DNA from: Deltaproteobacteria bacterium
GTDB lineage: Bacteria; Desulfobacterota; Desulfuromonadia; Desulfuromonadales; Geopsychrobacteraceae
Assembly: GCA_024280335.1 (NCBI GenBank)
Contig: JAJRQI010000053.1
Coordinates: 1-64,000 of the forward strand
DNA length: 64,000 nt
Direction: 5' to 3'
The position numbers were made by a program, and so were the translations under genes. This document shows positions 18,066-25,786 of this stretch, piece by piece. Numbering within the stretch: position 1 is the first letter of the stretch; every line of letters begins with the position of its first letter. The notes under the pieces are model-generated. The model saw only the letters and a program-made list of their open reading frames with translations, ran no database searches and was not told the origin of the DNA.

Positions 18066-19823
18066 TTGAGCGATCAGCGGGCCATAGTCGATGTTGTCTG
18101 TAAAACCGGGATTACCAATCTGGCAACCGAGATCGGCGCTTTACTTGGCCAGGAACTGACCTGCTCCGCCGTCCAACTGGAAATCCTCAGTAAAGCAAGC
18201 CTCTTCAGCGATCCCGCTCGCGAAAAAACCATTCTCACCCGCATCGATGTGACCGGCGATCAGTCAGGCGACTGCTTCCTGTTGACCCGCCTCGACACCG
18301 CGATCACCCTCGGCGGCACCCTGATCATGCTTCCCGAGGAGATGATCCGGGAACAGATTACCGCCGGCAAACTTGATGGCGAGATGCCGGACGCCTTCGG
18401 CGAGGTCGCCAACATCATTGCCGGGGTCTTCACCCAGGCATTTGTCGACAAATATCCTCAATCGATCCGCTTTGTCAAAAAAACCGTTGAAGAACTGATC
18501 CCAAGCAAGATCGACATTCCCGGCGATGAGCCCTTTCCTCCCGGCAACTACTACCGTGCCAGCTGCGTCCTGAATATTGGCGACAACAGCCTGGGACCGG
18601 TTGAATTTATCGTGCCGACCGCAGTTTTCGCCCTGGAGGAGACCGCTGCCGAGACGGAAACAGCACAACAACCTCCGGCAGAAGTGGTCCCCGCTGCCGC
18701 AACAGAAGTTGTTGCGCAACCCGCCCCCGTAGACGCACCAGCGCCCCCCGCGGAAAAATTGCCCGCCTTTGCCGCTGCCAAAAAACTGACAGATGTTATT
18801 TTCAAAGCGACGATCAACCAGCTCGGCGGCGAGATGGGGGCGCTGCTCGGCAAGGATTTGGTCTGTGAGGACATCCAGCTGGAGATGGTGAAAAAAACCA
18901 GCTTCTTTTCCGACCACTGTCTGGAAAAATCGGCCATGTCGCTGGTAAAAATCAGCGGTGACCGTGACGGTTGCGGCTACCTGTTTGTCCAGATCCCCGA
19001 TGCCATTATTCTCGGCGGCACATTGATCATGCTGCCCGAGGATCTGATTGCGGAACAGGTTGAAAAATTTGCCTTTGAAGGGGAATCGGTCGATGCCTAC
19101 GGTGAAATTGCCAACATCCTCTGCGGCGGCCTGACCCAGGTATTTCTTGACCGTTACCCGAAACAACTGCGCTTTGTCAGGACCGAAACAGAAGTTCTGG
19201 TGCCGAGCAAACTGGACCCGGAGGCAGATGAGCCGTTCCCGGAAGGGGATTACTACCTGGCCAGCTTTTCCATCGGCCTGGAAGGCTATCAGCTCAACAG
19301 GATGTCGTTGCTGTTTCCGGGTGAGATTTTTGACCTCTACCCCGGCCAGGTTGATGCCGTCGCCGCAGATCCGGCAGCGCAAACGGCCGCCGCAGCGAGC
19401 ACAGCAGCCCCGGCGGCCGGTGAAGCCGTCACCGCCGCGCAGCAGACCGATGAGGCACCGATTGTTCTGCTGGTCAGTGAACGACAGAATGAGGCGGCGC
19501 CGTTTGTCGAAATCCTCTCATCCAGCAATTGCACCTGCAAGGTTCTGGGCTTTCAGGATGACATCAAGACGCTGGTCCAACAACATCGATTGCTCGGCAT
19601 TTTCCTCATCATGTCGCAGGTGAGTGAAAAAGGCTTTGCCACTGCGATCAAACTGCAGTCGCTCGGCAAACCGGCACCGCCGTTGATTTTCGTCGGCCCG
19701 GACTGGACCCGCTCGACCGTTATGCGGGCAGTAAAATACGGGGCCAGAGATATCCTGATGTTACCCGCCACCGGCGAGGAGATCCAGGAGAAGATTTCTC
19801 ACCATATTTTGAAAGCCAGCTAG
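18066..19823 (+). CDS. double CheX/CheC-like phosphatase with C-terminal pseudo-receiver
   Basis: The 585-residue protein is built from two homologous CheC/CheX-like domains (about 1-190 and 238-430) and a C-terminal receiver-like domain (about 464-585), joined by Ala/Pro/Glu linkers. Each phosphatase domain keeps the signature: D109-x3-E113-x2-N116 and D343-x3-E347-x2-N350. The receiver fold is recognisable (APIVLLVSE, PLIFVGPDW, VKYGARDIL), but the acidic pair reads S-E, the phospho-Asp position falls in LIMSQVS, and no conserved Lys is present, so it should not be phosphorylated. It starts with TTG behind GAGGG. It is the last gene of the che operon. Confidence 0.85.
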   Translation: MSDQRAIVDVVCKTGITNLATEIGALLGQELTCSAVQLEILSKASLFSDPAREKTILTRIDVTGDQSGDCFLLTRLDTAITLGGTLIMLPEEMIREQITAGKLDGEMPDAFGEVANIIAGVFTQAFVDKYPQSIRFVKKTVEELIPSKIDIPGDEPFPPGNYYRASCVLNIGDNSLGPVEFIVPTAVFALEETAAETETAQQPPAEVVPAAATEVVAQPAPVDAPAPPAEKLPAFAAAKKLTDVIFKATINQLGGEMGALLGKDLVCEDIQLEMVKKTSFFSDHCLEKSAMSLVKISGDRDGCGYLFVQIPDAIILGGTLIMLPEDLIAEQVEKFAFEGESVDAYGEIANILCGGLTQVFLDRYPKQLRFVRTETEVLVPSKLDPEADEPFPEGDYYLASFSIGLEGYQLNRMSLLFPGEIFDLYPGQVDAVAADPAAQTAAAASTAAPAAGEAVTAAQQTDEAPIVLLVSERQNEAAPFVEILSSSNCTCKVLGFQDDIKTLVQQHRLLGIFLIMSQVSEKGFATAIKLQSLGKPAPPLIFVGPDWTRSTVMRAVKYGARDILMLPATGEEIQEKISHHILKAS

Positions 19824-19840
19824 CAGGCTGACACCGGACA

Positions 19841-19874
19841 AAAAAAGGCGGTCCGATCGGACCGCCTTTTTTAA
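19841..19874. terminator. bidirectional terminator between che operon and tkt
   Basis: A perfect 14-bp stem, aaaaaaggcggtcc (19841-19854) / ggaccgcctttttt (19859-19872), with loop GATC. T tracts occur on both strands, so it can stop the che operon and the convergent tkt transcript. Confidence 0.92.
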
Positions 19875-19923
19875 TACAACCCCAAAAGCGGGCGCCCTAT
19901 AGTCGCTCCGCCAGTGTCTTCAA

Positions 19924-21912
19924 TCAGCCAAGCAGTTCCTTTGCCTTGGCAACAAAGTTCTCCGCAGTAAAGCCGAAGTGCTTCATCAACTCACCGGCCG
20001 GAGCACTGGCCCCGAAACCTTCCATGCCGATGATGCTGCCGGCACAGCCGACATAACGCTCCCAGCCGAAAGTCGCCGCAGTTTCCATTGCTACCCGCTT
20101 GCTGCAGGCAGCAGGCAGCACCTGTGCGCGATAGTCGCTATCCTGAGCGTCAAACAGCTCCCAGCTCGGCAGCGAAACCACCCGGGTACCGATCCCTTCA
20201 GCCTGCAGGGTCTCGCGAGCCGCCAGCGCATGCTGTACTTCGGAGCCGGTGGCGATCAGGATCAGCTGCAACTCACCCGCCTCTGCGGCCAGCACATAAC
20301 CACCTTTTTGCAGGCCATCAGCCGCAGCAAACCGGCTGCGGTCGACGGTCGGCAGCCCCTGACGAGTCAACACCAGGGCGGTCGGCCCCTGACGGTTAGC
20401 GATCGCCGCCTTCCAGGCTTCGACGGTCTCGTTGGCGTCGGCCGGACGGATCACGGTCAGGTTCGGCATCGCCCGCAATGAAGCCAGATGCTCGATCGGC
20501 TGGTGGGTCGGCCCGTCTTCACCGAGACCGATCGAGTCGTGAGTAAACACATAGATCGGTGCCAGGCCCATCAATGCGGCCATGCGGATTGCCGGACGCA
20601 TGTAGTCGGCAAAGACGAAGAAGGTCCCGGCAAACGGGATCAGTCCCGGTGTATGACAGAGGCCGTTCATGATTGAACCCATGGCATGTTCACGGATGCC
20701 GTAGTGGATATTGCGGCCGCTCTCTCCCGGCAGCCAGGATTTTTCGCCTTTGATTTCGGTATTGTTCGAGGGTGCCAGATCGGCAGAACCACCGAGTAAA
20801 AAAGGCAGTTGCGGAGCCAGCGCGTTGATCGCGGCACCGCTGGCCTGCCGGGTCGCCTTGGCCTCACCGGCAGCGAAAGTCGGCAGGGCAGAATCCCAAT
20901 CGGCGGGAAGCTCGCCCTTCGACACCGCCAGCCAACCTGCTACCGTCGGCTTGGCTTTTTTTACCTCAAGCTGCTGCTGCCAAACATTTTCCAATTCGGC
21001 CCCTTTGGCAAGGCAGCCGCCCATATGTTCCGCCACTGCGGTCGGAACCACGAAGGTCGCTTCCGGATCGCGGCCATACGCCTCTTTGGTCAACCGCAAC
21101 TCCTCAGCACCGAGCGGGGCACCATGCGCATCGTGGGTATCCTCTTTGTTCGGCGCGCCGATCCCGATGTGGGTCCGGGCAATGATCAGCGAGGGGCGCG
21201 GATCATTTTTCGCGCGCTCCATGGCCGTATCAATCTCCGCCAAATTCTCCCCTTCGACACGCTGGACATGCCAACCACAAGCCAGGTAGCGGGCGCCGAC
21301 ATCCTCGGTGAAAGCCAGCGAGGTATCCCCTTCAATGGTGATCTTGTTATCCAGGTAGAGATAATTCAGCTGCCCCAGCTTCAGATGCCCGGCCAAGGAG
21401 GCCGCTTCCGCAGAAACCCCTTCCATCAGGTCACCGTCGGAGCAGATCACCCAGGTGCGATAATCGAACAGTTCAGCATCGACATGCTGCGCCAGATACT
21501 GACCGCCCATCGCCATGCCGACCGCTACGGCGACACCCTGGCCGAGCGGCCCGGTGGTGGTTTCAACCCCCGGAACGTGGCCGAATTCAGGATGACCGGC
21601 CGTTTGACTGCCGAACTGACGGAAGTCTTTGATCGCATCCAGCGACAGGTCGTAACCGGTCAGGTGCAGCATGCTGTAGATCAGGGTCGAGGCATGACCG
21701 CAGGAAAGAATAAAGCGATCCCGCCCGGCCCAATCGGGATTGGCAGGATTATGCCGCAAATGCTTCATGTAAAGCAGATAGGCGATCGGTGCTGCTTCCA
21801 TCGGCGTACCGGGGTGACCCGATTTGGCCTTTTCCACCGCATCAGCGGCCAGCAGGCGGATGGTATCAATCGATTGACGGATAACGGGGTCAGCAAACTC
21901 TTTCGACGGCAT
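19924..21912 (-). CDS. tkt: transketolase
   Basis: This thiamine-diphosphate enzyme of the non-oxidative pentose phosphate pathway has 662 residues, normal for full-length transketolase. Landmarks are AKSGHPGTPMEAAPIAYLLY, then HVPGVETTTGPLGQGVAVAVGMA, the ThDP/metal motif SDGDLMEGVSAEAASLAGH..N, the pyrimidine-domain GIREHAMGSIMNGL and the C-terminal domain starting VLILIATGSEV-like. The ATG at 21912 has GGAG 7 nt before it; the longer frame to 21969 lacks support. It is monocistronic, convergent with the che operon, with a REP element in its upstream region. Confidence 0.96.
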   Translation of the reverse strand: MPSKEFADPVIRQSIDTIRLLAADAVEKAKSGHPGTPMEAAPIAYLLYMKHLRHNPANPDWAGRDRFILSCGHASTLIYSMLHLTGYDLSLDAIKDFRQFGSQTAGHPEFGHVPGVETTTGPLGQGVAVAVGMAMGGQYLAQHVDAELFDYRTWVICSDGDLMEGVSAEAASLAGHLKLGQLNYLYLDNKITIEGDTSLAFTEDVGARYLACGWHVQRVEGENLAEIDTAMERAKNDPRPSLIIARTHIGIGAPNKEDTHDAHGAPLGAEELRLTKEAYGRDPEATFVVPTAVAEHMGGCLAKGAELENVWQQQLEVKKAKPTVAGWLAVSKGELPADWDSALPTFAAGEAKATRQASGAAINALAPQLPFLLGGSADLAPSNNTEIKGEKSWLPGESGRNIHYGIREHAMGSIMNGLCHTPGLIPFAGTFFVFADYMRPAIRMAALMGLAPIYVFTHDSIGLGEDGPTHQPIEHLASLRAMPNLTVIRPADANETVEAWKAAIANRQGPTALVLTRQGLPTVDRSRFAAADGLQKGGYVLAAEAGELQLILIATGSEVQHALAARETLQAEGIGTRVVSLPSWELFDAQDSDYRAQVLPAACSKRVAMETAATFGWERYVGCAGSIIGMEGFGASAPAGELMKHFGFTAENFVAKAKELLG

Positions 21913-22056
21913 ATAAAGACTCCTTGGTCTGATTTTTAAGAGCGCATATTGAAACAGGAACCGACTCAAAAAACAAGGGGAAGTCGTGGGAAAATTGCAT
22001 TAAAATCTGCAACGGTGAGGAGAGAGAAAAAGGAACTCTTCTGCACAGATAATAAT

Positions 22057-22134
22057 CTGTCATTCCCGAGGGTGTAATCGGGAATCCAGACATTAAAACC
22101 ATGGATCCACGATAGAATCATTCGGGGATGACAG
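22057..22134. repeat. REP/BIME-like palindromic element, copy 2
   Basis: It begins ctgtcattcccgag and ends ttcggggatgacag, with an internal GGAATCCAG...ATGGATCC core. It is in the opposite orientation to the copy at 36291-36365 and related to 2514-2582. Confidence 0.75.
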
Positions 22135-22180
22135 CCGTTTTTGCCAGCAGCTCTGATGGTGCTGAATCGTTACAAAAAAA

Positions 22181-22321
22181 GTAACTATTCAGCACATCCC
22201 GCCTTCGGCACTCTGGCGGCGTTGCTGTGCTGCTCAAATGCTCACATAACCATTGTATGCTCCGCTTCTGCGCTGCTCGCGCCTTGCCAGAGTACCAAAT
22301 TCGGGCGTGCTGAATAGTTAC
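22181..22321. mobile_element. MITE-like element, copy A
   Basis: The 141-bp element is bounded by perfect 15-bp terminal inverted repeats, GTAACTATTCAGCAC and GTGCTGAATAGTTAC. The interior is also an imperfect palindrome (cactctggc ... gccagagtac). It has no coding capacity. A near-identical copy in the opposite orientation lies at 24024-24163, on the other side of the glutamate-cysteine ligase gene. A solo inverted end, gtgctgaatcgttac (22159-22173), is separated from the left end by seven A residues. Confidence 0.8.
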
Positions 22322-22322
22322 C

Positions 22323-22370
22323 AAAAAAATAGGGTCGATAACCGAGGGAGGCTGTCCCTGTTATCGACCC
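22323..22370 (-). terminator. Rho-independent terminator of the glutamate-cysteine ligase gene
   Basis: An 11-bp perfect stem, GGGTCGATAAC / GTTATCGACCC, with a nested AGGGA/TCCCT, is followed on the minus strand by ATTTTTTT. It lies about 250 bp beyond the stop codon, immediately next to the MITE end. Confidence 0.75.
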
Positions 22371-22545
22371 TTAAGCAAGAAAGGAGGTACGATGTAACCT
22401 TGTTTTTATCAACCATCCGACTGCCACACCGAACCGTTGATGTCAGCAACTCTATCGGGATTCACCAGGGAAAAATACGTGGCGTCGCGTATTTGTTTGC
22501 CACCAGAAACACAAAAGTCGACTGCGTAAATACACAGTCGACTCA

Positions 22546-22632
22546 AGCTGTAAGCTGTAAGCTGTAAGCTGTAAGCTGTAAGCTGTTAGCTGTTAGCTGT
22601 TAGCTGTTAGCTGTTAGCTGTTAGCTGTTAGC
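22546..22632. repeat. heptanucleotide tandem repeat
   Basis: About 12 copies of a 7-bp unit are present: agctgta for the first part, then agctgtt. The last copies enter the 3' end of the glutamate-cysteine ligase gene, whose stop codon (22621-22623) and last codons lie inside the array. Confidence 0.92.
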
Positions 22633-23979
22633 ATAATCACAATGTTCGAACAGCAGCGCCAGTTTTTCCTGGCGACTCCCCTGCCAACGGGCCAGTAACC
22701 GCTCCGCCAAGGTCTGTCCGCTGCTGACGATTTCATCCAGGGGCTGCAGGAAGATACTTTCGTCGGCACCACTATTGCCCCGTTGAAACTGTTTTTTCAA
22801 ACTGCTTGCCGCGTAGGGCAAAAGCTCTGCCACCACTTCGCGCAAATTACCGCCACGGAACCGGGTGCGCAAACCATCCCGCCAGGATAATCGGTAAAAC
22901 TGCTCGAAATCAGCCAGATCCATGTCGGCGAAGATCGATTCTACTGCCGCCAGCGCCGCTTCGTCGTAGAGCAGCCCCTTGTAAAAGGCGGCAACCGAAG
23001 CGGTGTGAGCCGGCGGTAAACTATCGGCGCTGCGCACTTCGATCTGCGGCCGCAACCGGACCTCGGGGAACAGGGTCGACAGGTGCAGATCCCAATCCTC
23101 CAGAGTGGCACGCTCCGCTTGCCAACCCGATTCTAAATACTGACGAAAACTAAAACGGCTGCCGGTCAGATCGATCAGTTTATTCTCACGCTGAAGAAAA
23201 TAGAGCGGGACGTCGAGGGCGTACTCGACGAAATCACTGAATCCGGATCCCGCTGCAAACAACCCTGCAATCAAACCGCAACGGTCGGCATCAGTCCGCG
23301 ACCAGATCTCCCCACGCAAGGAGAGAAACCCGCTGGGCCGATCTTCAAGAATCGGCGAGTTGGCAAACAGTGCATAACAGACGGGACTGAGCCACTGTAC
23401 GACGCGCAACTTACGGGCGCAGTCGGCTTCGTCGGAAAAATCAAGATTAACCTGGGTACCGGCCGTCTGTTTCATCATCCGCTGCCCCATATCGCCGGTT
23501 TTCAGCATGTAGGGGCCCATGATACCGTAGCGCGGTTTCGGCAGCCAGGCGATACGCTCCAGCGGGGTGAACGGCTGCGTCCCCAGACCGAGAAACGCGA
23601 GGCCGGTTTCCTGCCCCACCTCGACAATCTGCTGCCGGTAACGGCCCAGATCACGCCAGCTGCAATGGATATCGCAACAGAAGCGACCGGACAGTTCCAG
23701 CTGCCCGCCCGGTTCCAAGGTCACGGAAGAACGTGTCCCCTGTAAACCGATCAGATGCTCACCGGCATAGCTCCCCTGCCAGCCGCCGACCCCTTCCAGC
23801 CGGGCCAGCAAATCACGGATCCGCTCGTAACCAGCCGCCTCACCGGTCTGCCGGTCGACTACCAGTTTTTCCGCTTCCAGCCCGACCCCCCAATCGCAAC
23901 GCGGCCGTGCACCGCGGGCCAGGAAATCGATCAACTGCCGGCGATTCTCTATCGGTTGCTGCTTCGTGCGGTCGGCCAT
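22621..23979 (-). CDS. glutamate-cysteine ligase, GCS2 (plant/EgtA-like) type
   Basis: It probably joins glutamate and cysteine to gamma-glutamylcysteine, the first step of glutathione or related thiol synthesis. The 452-residue product has GVGLEAEKLVVD near the start, TLEPGGQLELSG (substrate/metal site), YGIMGPYMLKTGDMGQRMMKQTAGTQVNLDFSD and LFANSPILEDRPSGFLSLR, characteristic of the GCS2 family found in plants and proteobacteria. No gshB is in the window. The gene sits between two inverted MITE copies and ends inside a heptamer array. SD: GGTGAG before ATG. The exact thiol product is not determined. Confidence 0.9.
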   Translation of the reverse strand: MADRTKQQPIENRRQLIDFLARGARPRCDWGVGLEAEKLVVDRQTGEAAGYERIRDLLARLEGVGGWQGSYAGEHLIGLQGTRSSVTLEPGGQLELSGRFCCDIHCSWRDLGRYRQQIVEVGQETGLAFLGLGTQPFTPLERIAWLPKPRYGIMGPYMLKTGDMGQRMMKQTAGTQVNLDFSDEADCARKLRVVQWLSPVCYALFANSPILEDRPSGFLSLRGEIWSRTDADRCGLIAGLFAAGSGFSDFVEYALDVPLYFLQRENKLIDLTGSRFSFRQYLESGWQAERATLEDWDLHLSTLFPEVRLRPQIEVRSADSLPPAHTASVAAFYKGLLYDEAALAAVESIFADMDLADFEQFYRLSWRDGLRTRFRGGNLREVVAELLPYAASSLKKQFQRGNSGADESIFLQPLDEIVSSGQTLAERLLARWQGSRQEKLALLFEHCDYANS

Positions 23980-24023
23980 CTAGCTCACCAGTCACCTTTC
24001 ACGGAGGGGGAAATTCCCCAGTC

Positions 24024-24163
24024 GTAACTATTCAGCACGCCCTAATTTGGTGCTCTGGCAAGGCGTGAGCAGCGCAGAGGCGCAGCATACATGGTTATGT
24101 GAGTATTTGAGCAGCACAGCAACGCAGCCAGAGTACCGAAGGCGGGATGTGCTGAATAGTGCC
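24024..24163. mobile_element. MITE-like element, copy B (inverted)
   Basis: It starts GTAACTATTCAGCAC and ends GTGCTGAATAGTGCC. The sequence between is highly similar to the reverse complement of 22181-22321 (for example caaggcg-gagcagcgcag, then atggttatgtgag). It lies between the glutamate-cysteine ligase start and the aminotransferase stop. The last three bases of the right end are altered. Confidence 0.8.
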
Positions 24164-24173
24164 CCCCAGTCTA

Positions 24174-25478
24174 TCAGGACTTCAGGTAACCGGTCACGGC
24201 GTTGGCGATGGTAATGAAAATCTGCGTAAACTCTTTTTCGTCCAGTTCCAGCAGGGTAATGCGGAAGCCCCGCTCTTCGGTGCAGAAGGAGGAGATCGGC
24301 ACGGTACAGATTCCGGTTGAAGCGAGCAGATAATAGACAAAACGCTTGTCGGTCGACACCCCCGGCTGGTTGACCAATTCCGCGACCATCTCGCGCACCT
24401 CGGCAAGCTCGATCGGCAGGCTCTGCTCGCTGTTGAGCACGCCCTTTTCAAACACCACGCTCATGTAGAAGGCACCGTTGGTCCGGTTGACCTTGAGACC
24501 AGGAACTTCCTTGAGCAGGTTGTAGGCGATATTTGAATACTGCTCGTAACGGTTGCGCCGCTCGGCGAGATAGGCCGGATATTCAGGATGGCTGAGAATC
24601 AGCGGAATCGCTTTCTGCGGCAGCGTGGTTGAACAGACCTCAACCATCTTCGAATTGAGAATACTCTGCACATACTGGGCGAAGATCGGGTCCTTGTCAG
24701 CGTTGTAGACCTCGATCCAGCCGCAGCGGGAGCCGGGCCAGGGGAGTTCTTTACTGATCCCTTTCATGGCAATGGCCGGCAGGTCGCCGATCAGATCAGA
24801 GATCGGCTTGGTGGCAGTACCGTTGTAGCAGAGGTTATGATAAATCTCATCGCAGATCAGGAACAGATCGAACTCTTTGCAGATGGCGATGATCTCGGTG
24901 AGAATTCGCTCCGGATAGACCGCCCCGGTCGGGTTATCCGGATTGATCATCAGGATCCCCGAAATCGCCGGATTGTATTGCACCGAAAGGCGCAGATCGT
25001 CGATGTCCGGGTACCAGTTATTGTCCGGATCAAGTTTGTAGGTAATCGGCTTCTGGCCGGCGTGGGCACCTTCTGCCGAAGAGTGGGTCGAATAGGTCGG
25101 TGAAGGGCCGATCACCCGCGCCTCACGGCGCAGCAGACCGTAAACTTTCTGGATGGCGTCTCCCAGGCCATTGAAGAAGATGACATCCTCGGCAGTAATC
25201 TGGGTTCTGCCCCGCTGGTTGGTCTGCTCGGCCAGAAACTCACGAGTCGCCAACACCCCCTTGGTGGCACAGTAGCCGTAGGAGCAATCCTGCATGGTCA
25301 GATTGGAAACGATCTCTTTCATCCAGACCGGGATTTTCTCACCTTTGGCAATCGGGTCACCGATATTTTCCATATTGGTCTTGATGCCGAGCTTATTCAG
25401 TTTTTCGGCAATCTCGACAATCGCGCGGATTTCGTAGGTCAGCTCACCGGCACCGATATGAACAATGTTGTTACGCAT
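24174..25478 (-). CDS. class I/II PLP-dependent aminotransferase, probably alanine-related
   Basis: The 434-residue fold-type I aminotransferase has NPDNPTG at 179-185, CDEIYH with D210/Y213, the PLP lysine K243 in GISKELPWPG and R251. It belongs to the broad aspartate/alanine aminotransferase superfamily; substrate cannot be assigned from motifs. The start is ATG 25478 with GGAG 9 nt upstream; a TTG five codons earlier overlaps the SD. The 5' leader encodes an Ala-rich peptide followed by a terminator hairpin, which points to control by Ala-tRNA charging and hence to an alanine-forming enzyme. That substrate assignment is inference. Confidence 0.85.
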   Translation of the reverse strand: MRNNIVHIGAGELTYEIRAIVEIAEKLNKLGIKTNMENIGDPIAKGEKIPVWMKEIVSNLTMQDCSYGYCATKGVLATREFLAEQTNQRGRTQITAEDVIFFNGLGDAIQKVYGLLRREARVIGPSPTYSTHSSAEGAHAGQKPITYKLDPDNNWYPDIDDLRLSVQYNPAISGILMINPDNPTGAVYPERILTEIIAICKEFDLFLICDEIYHNLCYNGTATKPISDLIGDLPAIAMKGISKELPWPGSRCGWIEVYNADKDPIFAQYVQSILNSKMVEVCSTTLPQKAIPLILSHPEYPAYLAERRNRYEQYSNIAYNLLKEVPGLKVNRTNGAFYMSVVFEKGVLNSEQSLPIELAEVREMVAELVNQPGVSTDKRFVYYLLASTGICTVPISSFCTEERGFRITLLELDEKEFTQIFITIANAVTGYLKS

Positions 25479-25504
25479 CTGTTGCTTCTCCAATTCAGAT
25501 ATAG

Positions 25505-25537
25505 AAAAAGGCCATGGATTGTGCTGTCCATGGCCTT
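25505..25537 (-). terminator. leader attenuator terminator upstream of the aminotransferase
   Basis: On the minus strand AAGGCCATGGA (25537-25527) pairs with TCCATGGCCTT (25518-25508) and runs into TTTTTC. It lies between the leader-peptide stop codon and the SD of the aminotransferase gene. The 5' arm contains ATGGACAG (25531-25524), which can instead pair with CTGTCCAT at 25589-25582 inside the leader coding sequence, an antiterminator alternative. Confidence 0.8.
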
Positions 25538-25566
25538 CTGTTTATTATTGAATAAACTCGTGCAGT

Positions 25567-25647
25567 TCACCGCTGCGGGTGATGGACAGTCGTCAGGCGT
25601 AAGGTCGCCGCCTGAAACGCTCGTGCTGCCGCTGCTGTTTTCATCAT
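25567..25647 (-). CDS. alanine-rich leader peptide of the aminotransferase
   Basis: A 26-codon frame begins MMKTAAAARAFQAATLRL and ends at TGA 25569-25567. Seven of 26 residues are Ala (codons 5-8, 10, 13, 14). AAAGGGG lies about 10 nt before the ATG. The downstream segment CTGTCCAT (codons 19-22) can pair with the terminator arm. A ribosome held at the Ala codons would leave this segment free, while one reaching the stop would cover part of it. This is the classical geometry of amino-acid attenuation. It is too short for routine gene calling. Confidence 0.7.
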   Translation of the reverse strand: MMKTAAAARAFQAATLRLTTVHHPQR

Positions 25648-25682
25648 CTTGATTGACCCCTTTAACAGAATTTAGAATGTCT

Positions 25683-25711
25683 GAATTATCATAGAGCAAA
25701 AAGCAAGTCAA
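25683..25711 (-). promoter_or_regulatory. sigma-70-type promoter of the leader/aminotransferase transcript
   Basis: Minus strand: TTGACT (25711-25706), then TATGATAATTC with -10 candidates GATAAT (15-bp spacer) or TAATTC (17-bp spacer). The transcript would start near 25676, about 30 nt before the leader-peptide ATG. Confidence 0.6.
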
Positions 25712-25786
25712 ATCTTTTCCCGGAAATCGAGCAGAACAAAAACTCTGTTACACTTTAATCAACCTCATCAACCAGCGGAGAGATGG

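Larger units (their letters stand above)
21913..22620. repeat. repeat-rich intergenic region (REP, MITE, terminator, heptamer array)
   Basis: No gene is seen. In order: a REP-like palindrome at 22057-22134; a solo MITE end at 22159-22173; a full MITE-like element at 22181-22321; a terminator hairpin at 22323-22370; a 9-bp inverted repeat AGTCGACTG / CAGTCGACT at 22516-22543; and a heptanucleotide array at 22546-22632. Detailed entries follow. Confidence 0.8.

Noticed and set aside
22546-22632. Short tandem array as a possible CRISPR
   Set aside because: The unit is 7 bp with no spacers and no cas genes; it is a simple heptamer microsatellite.
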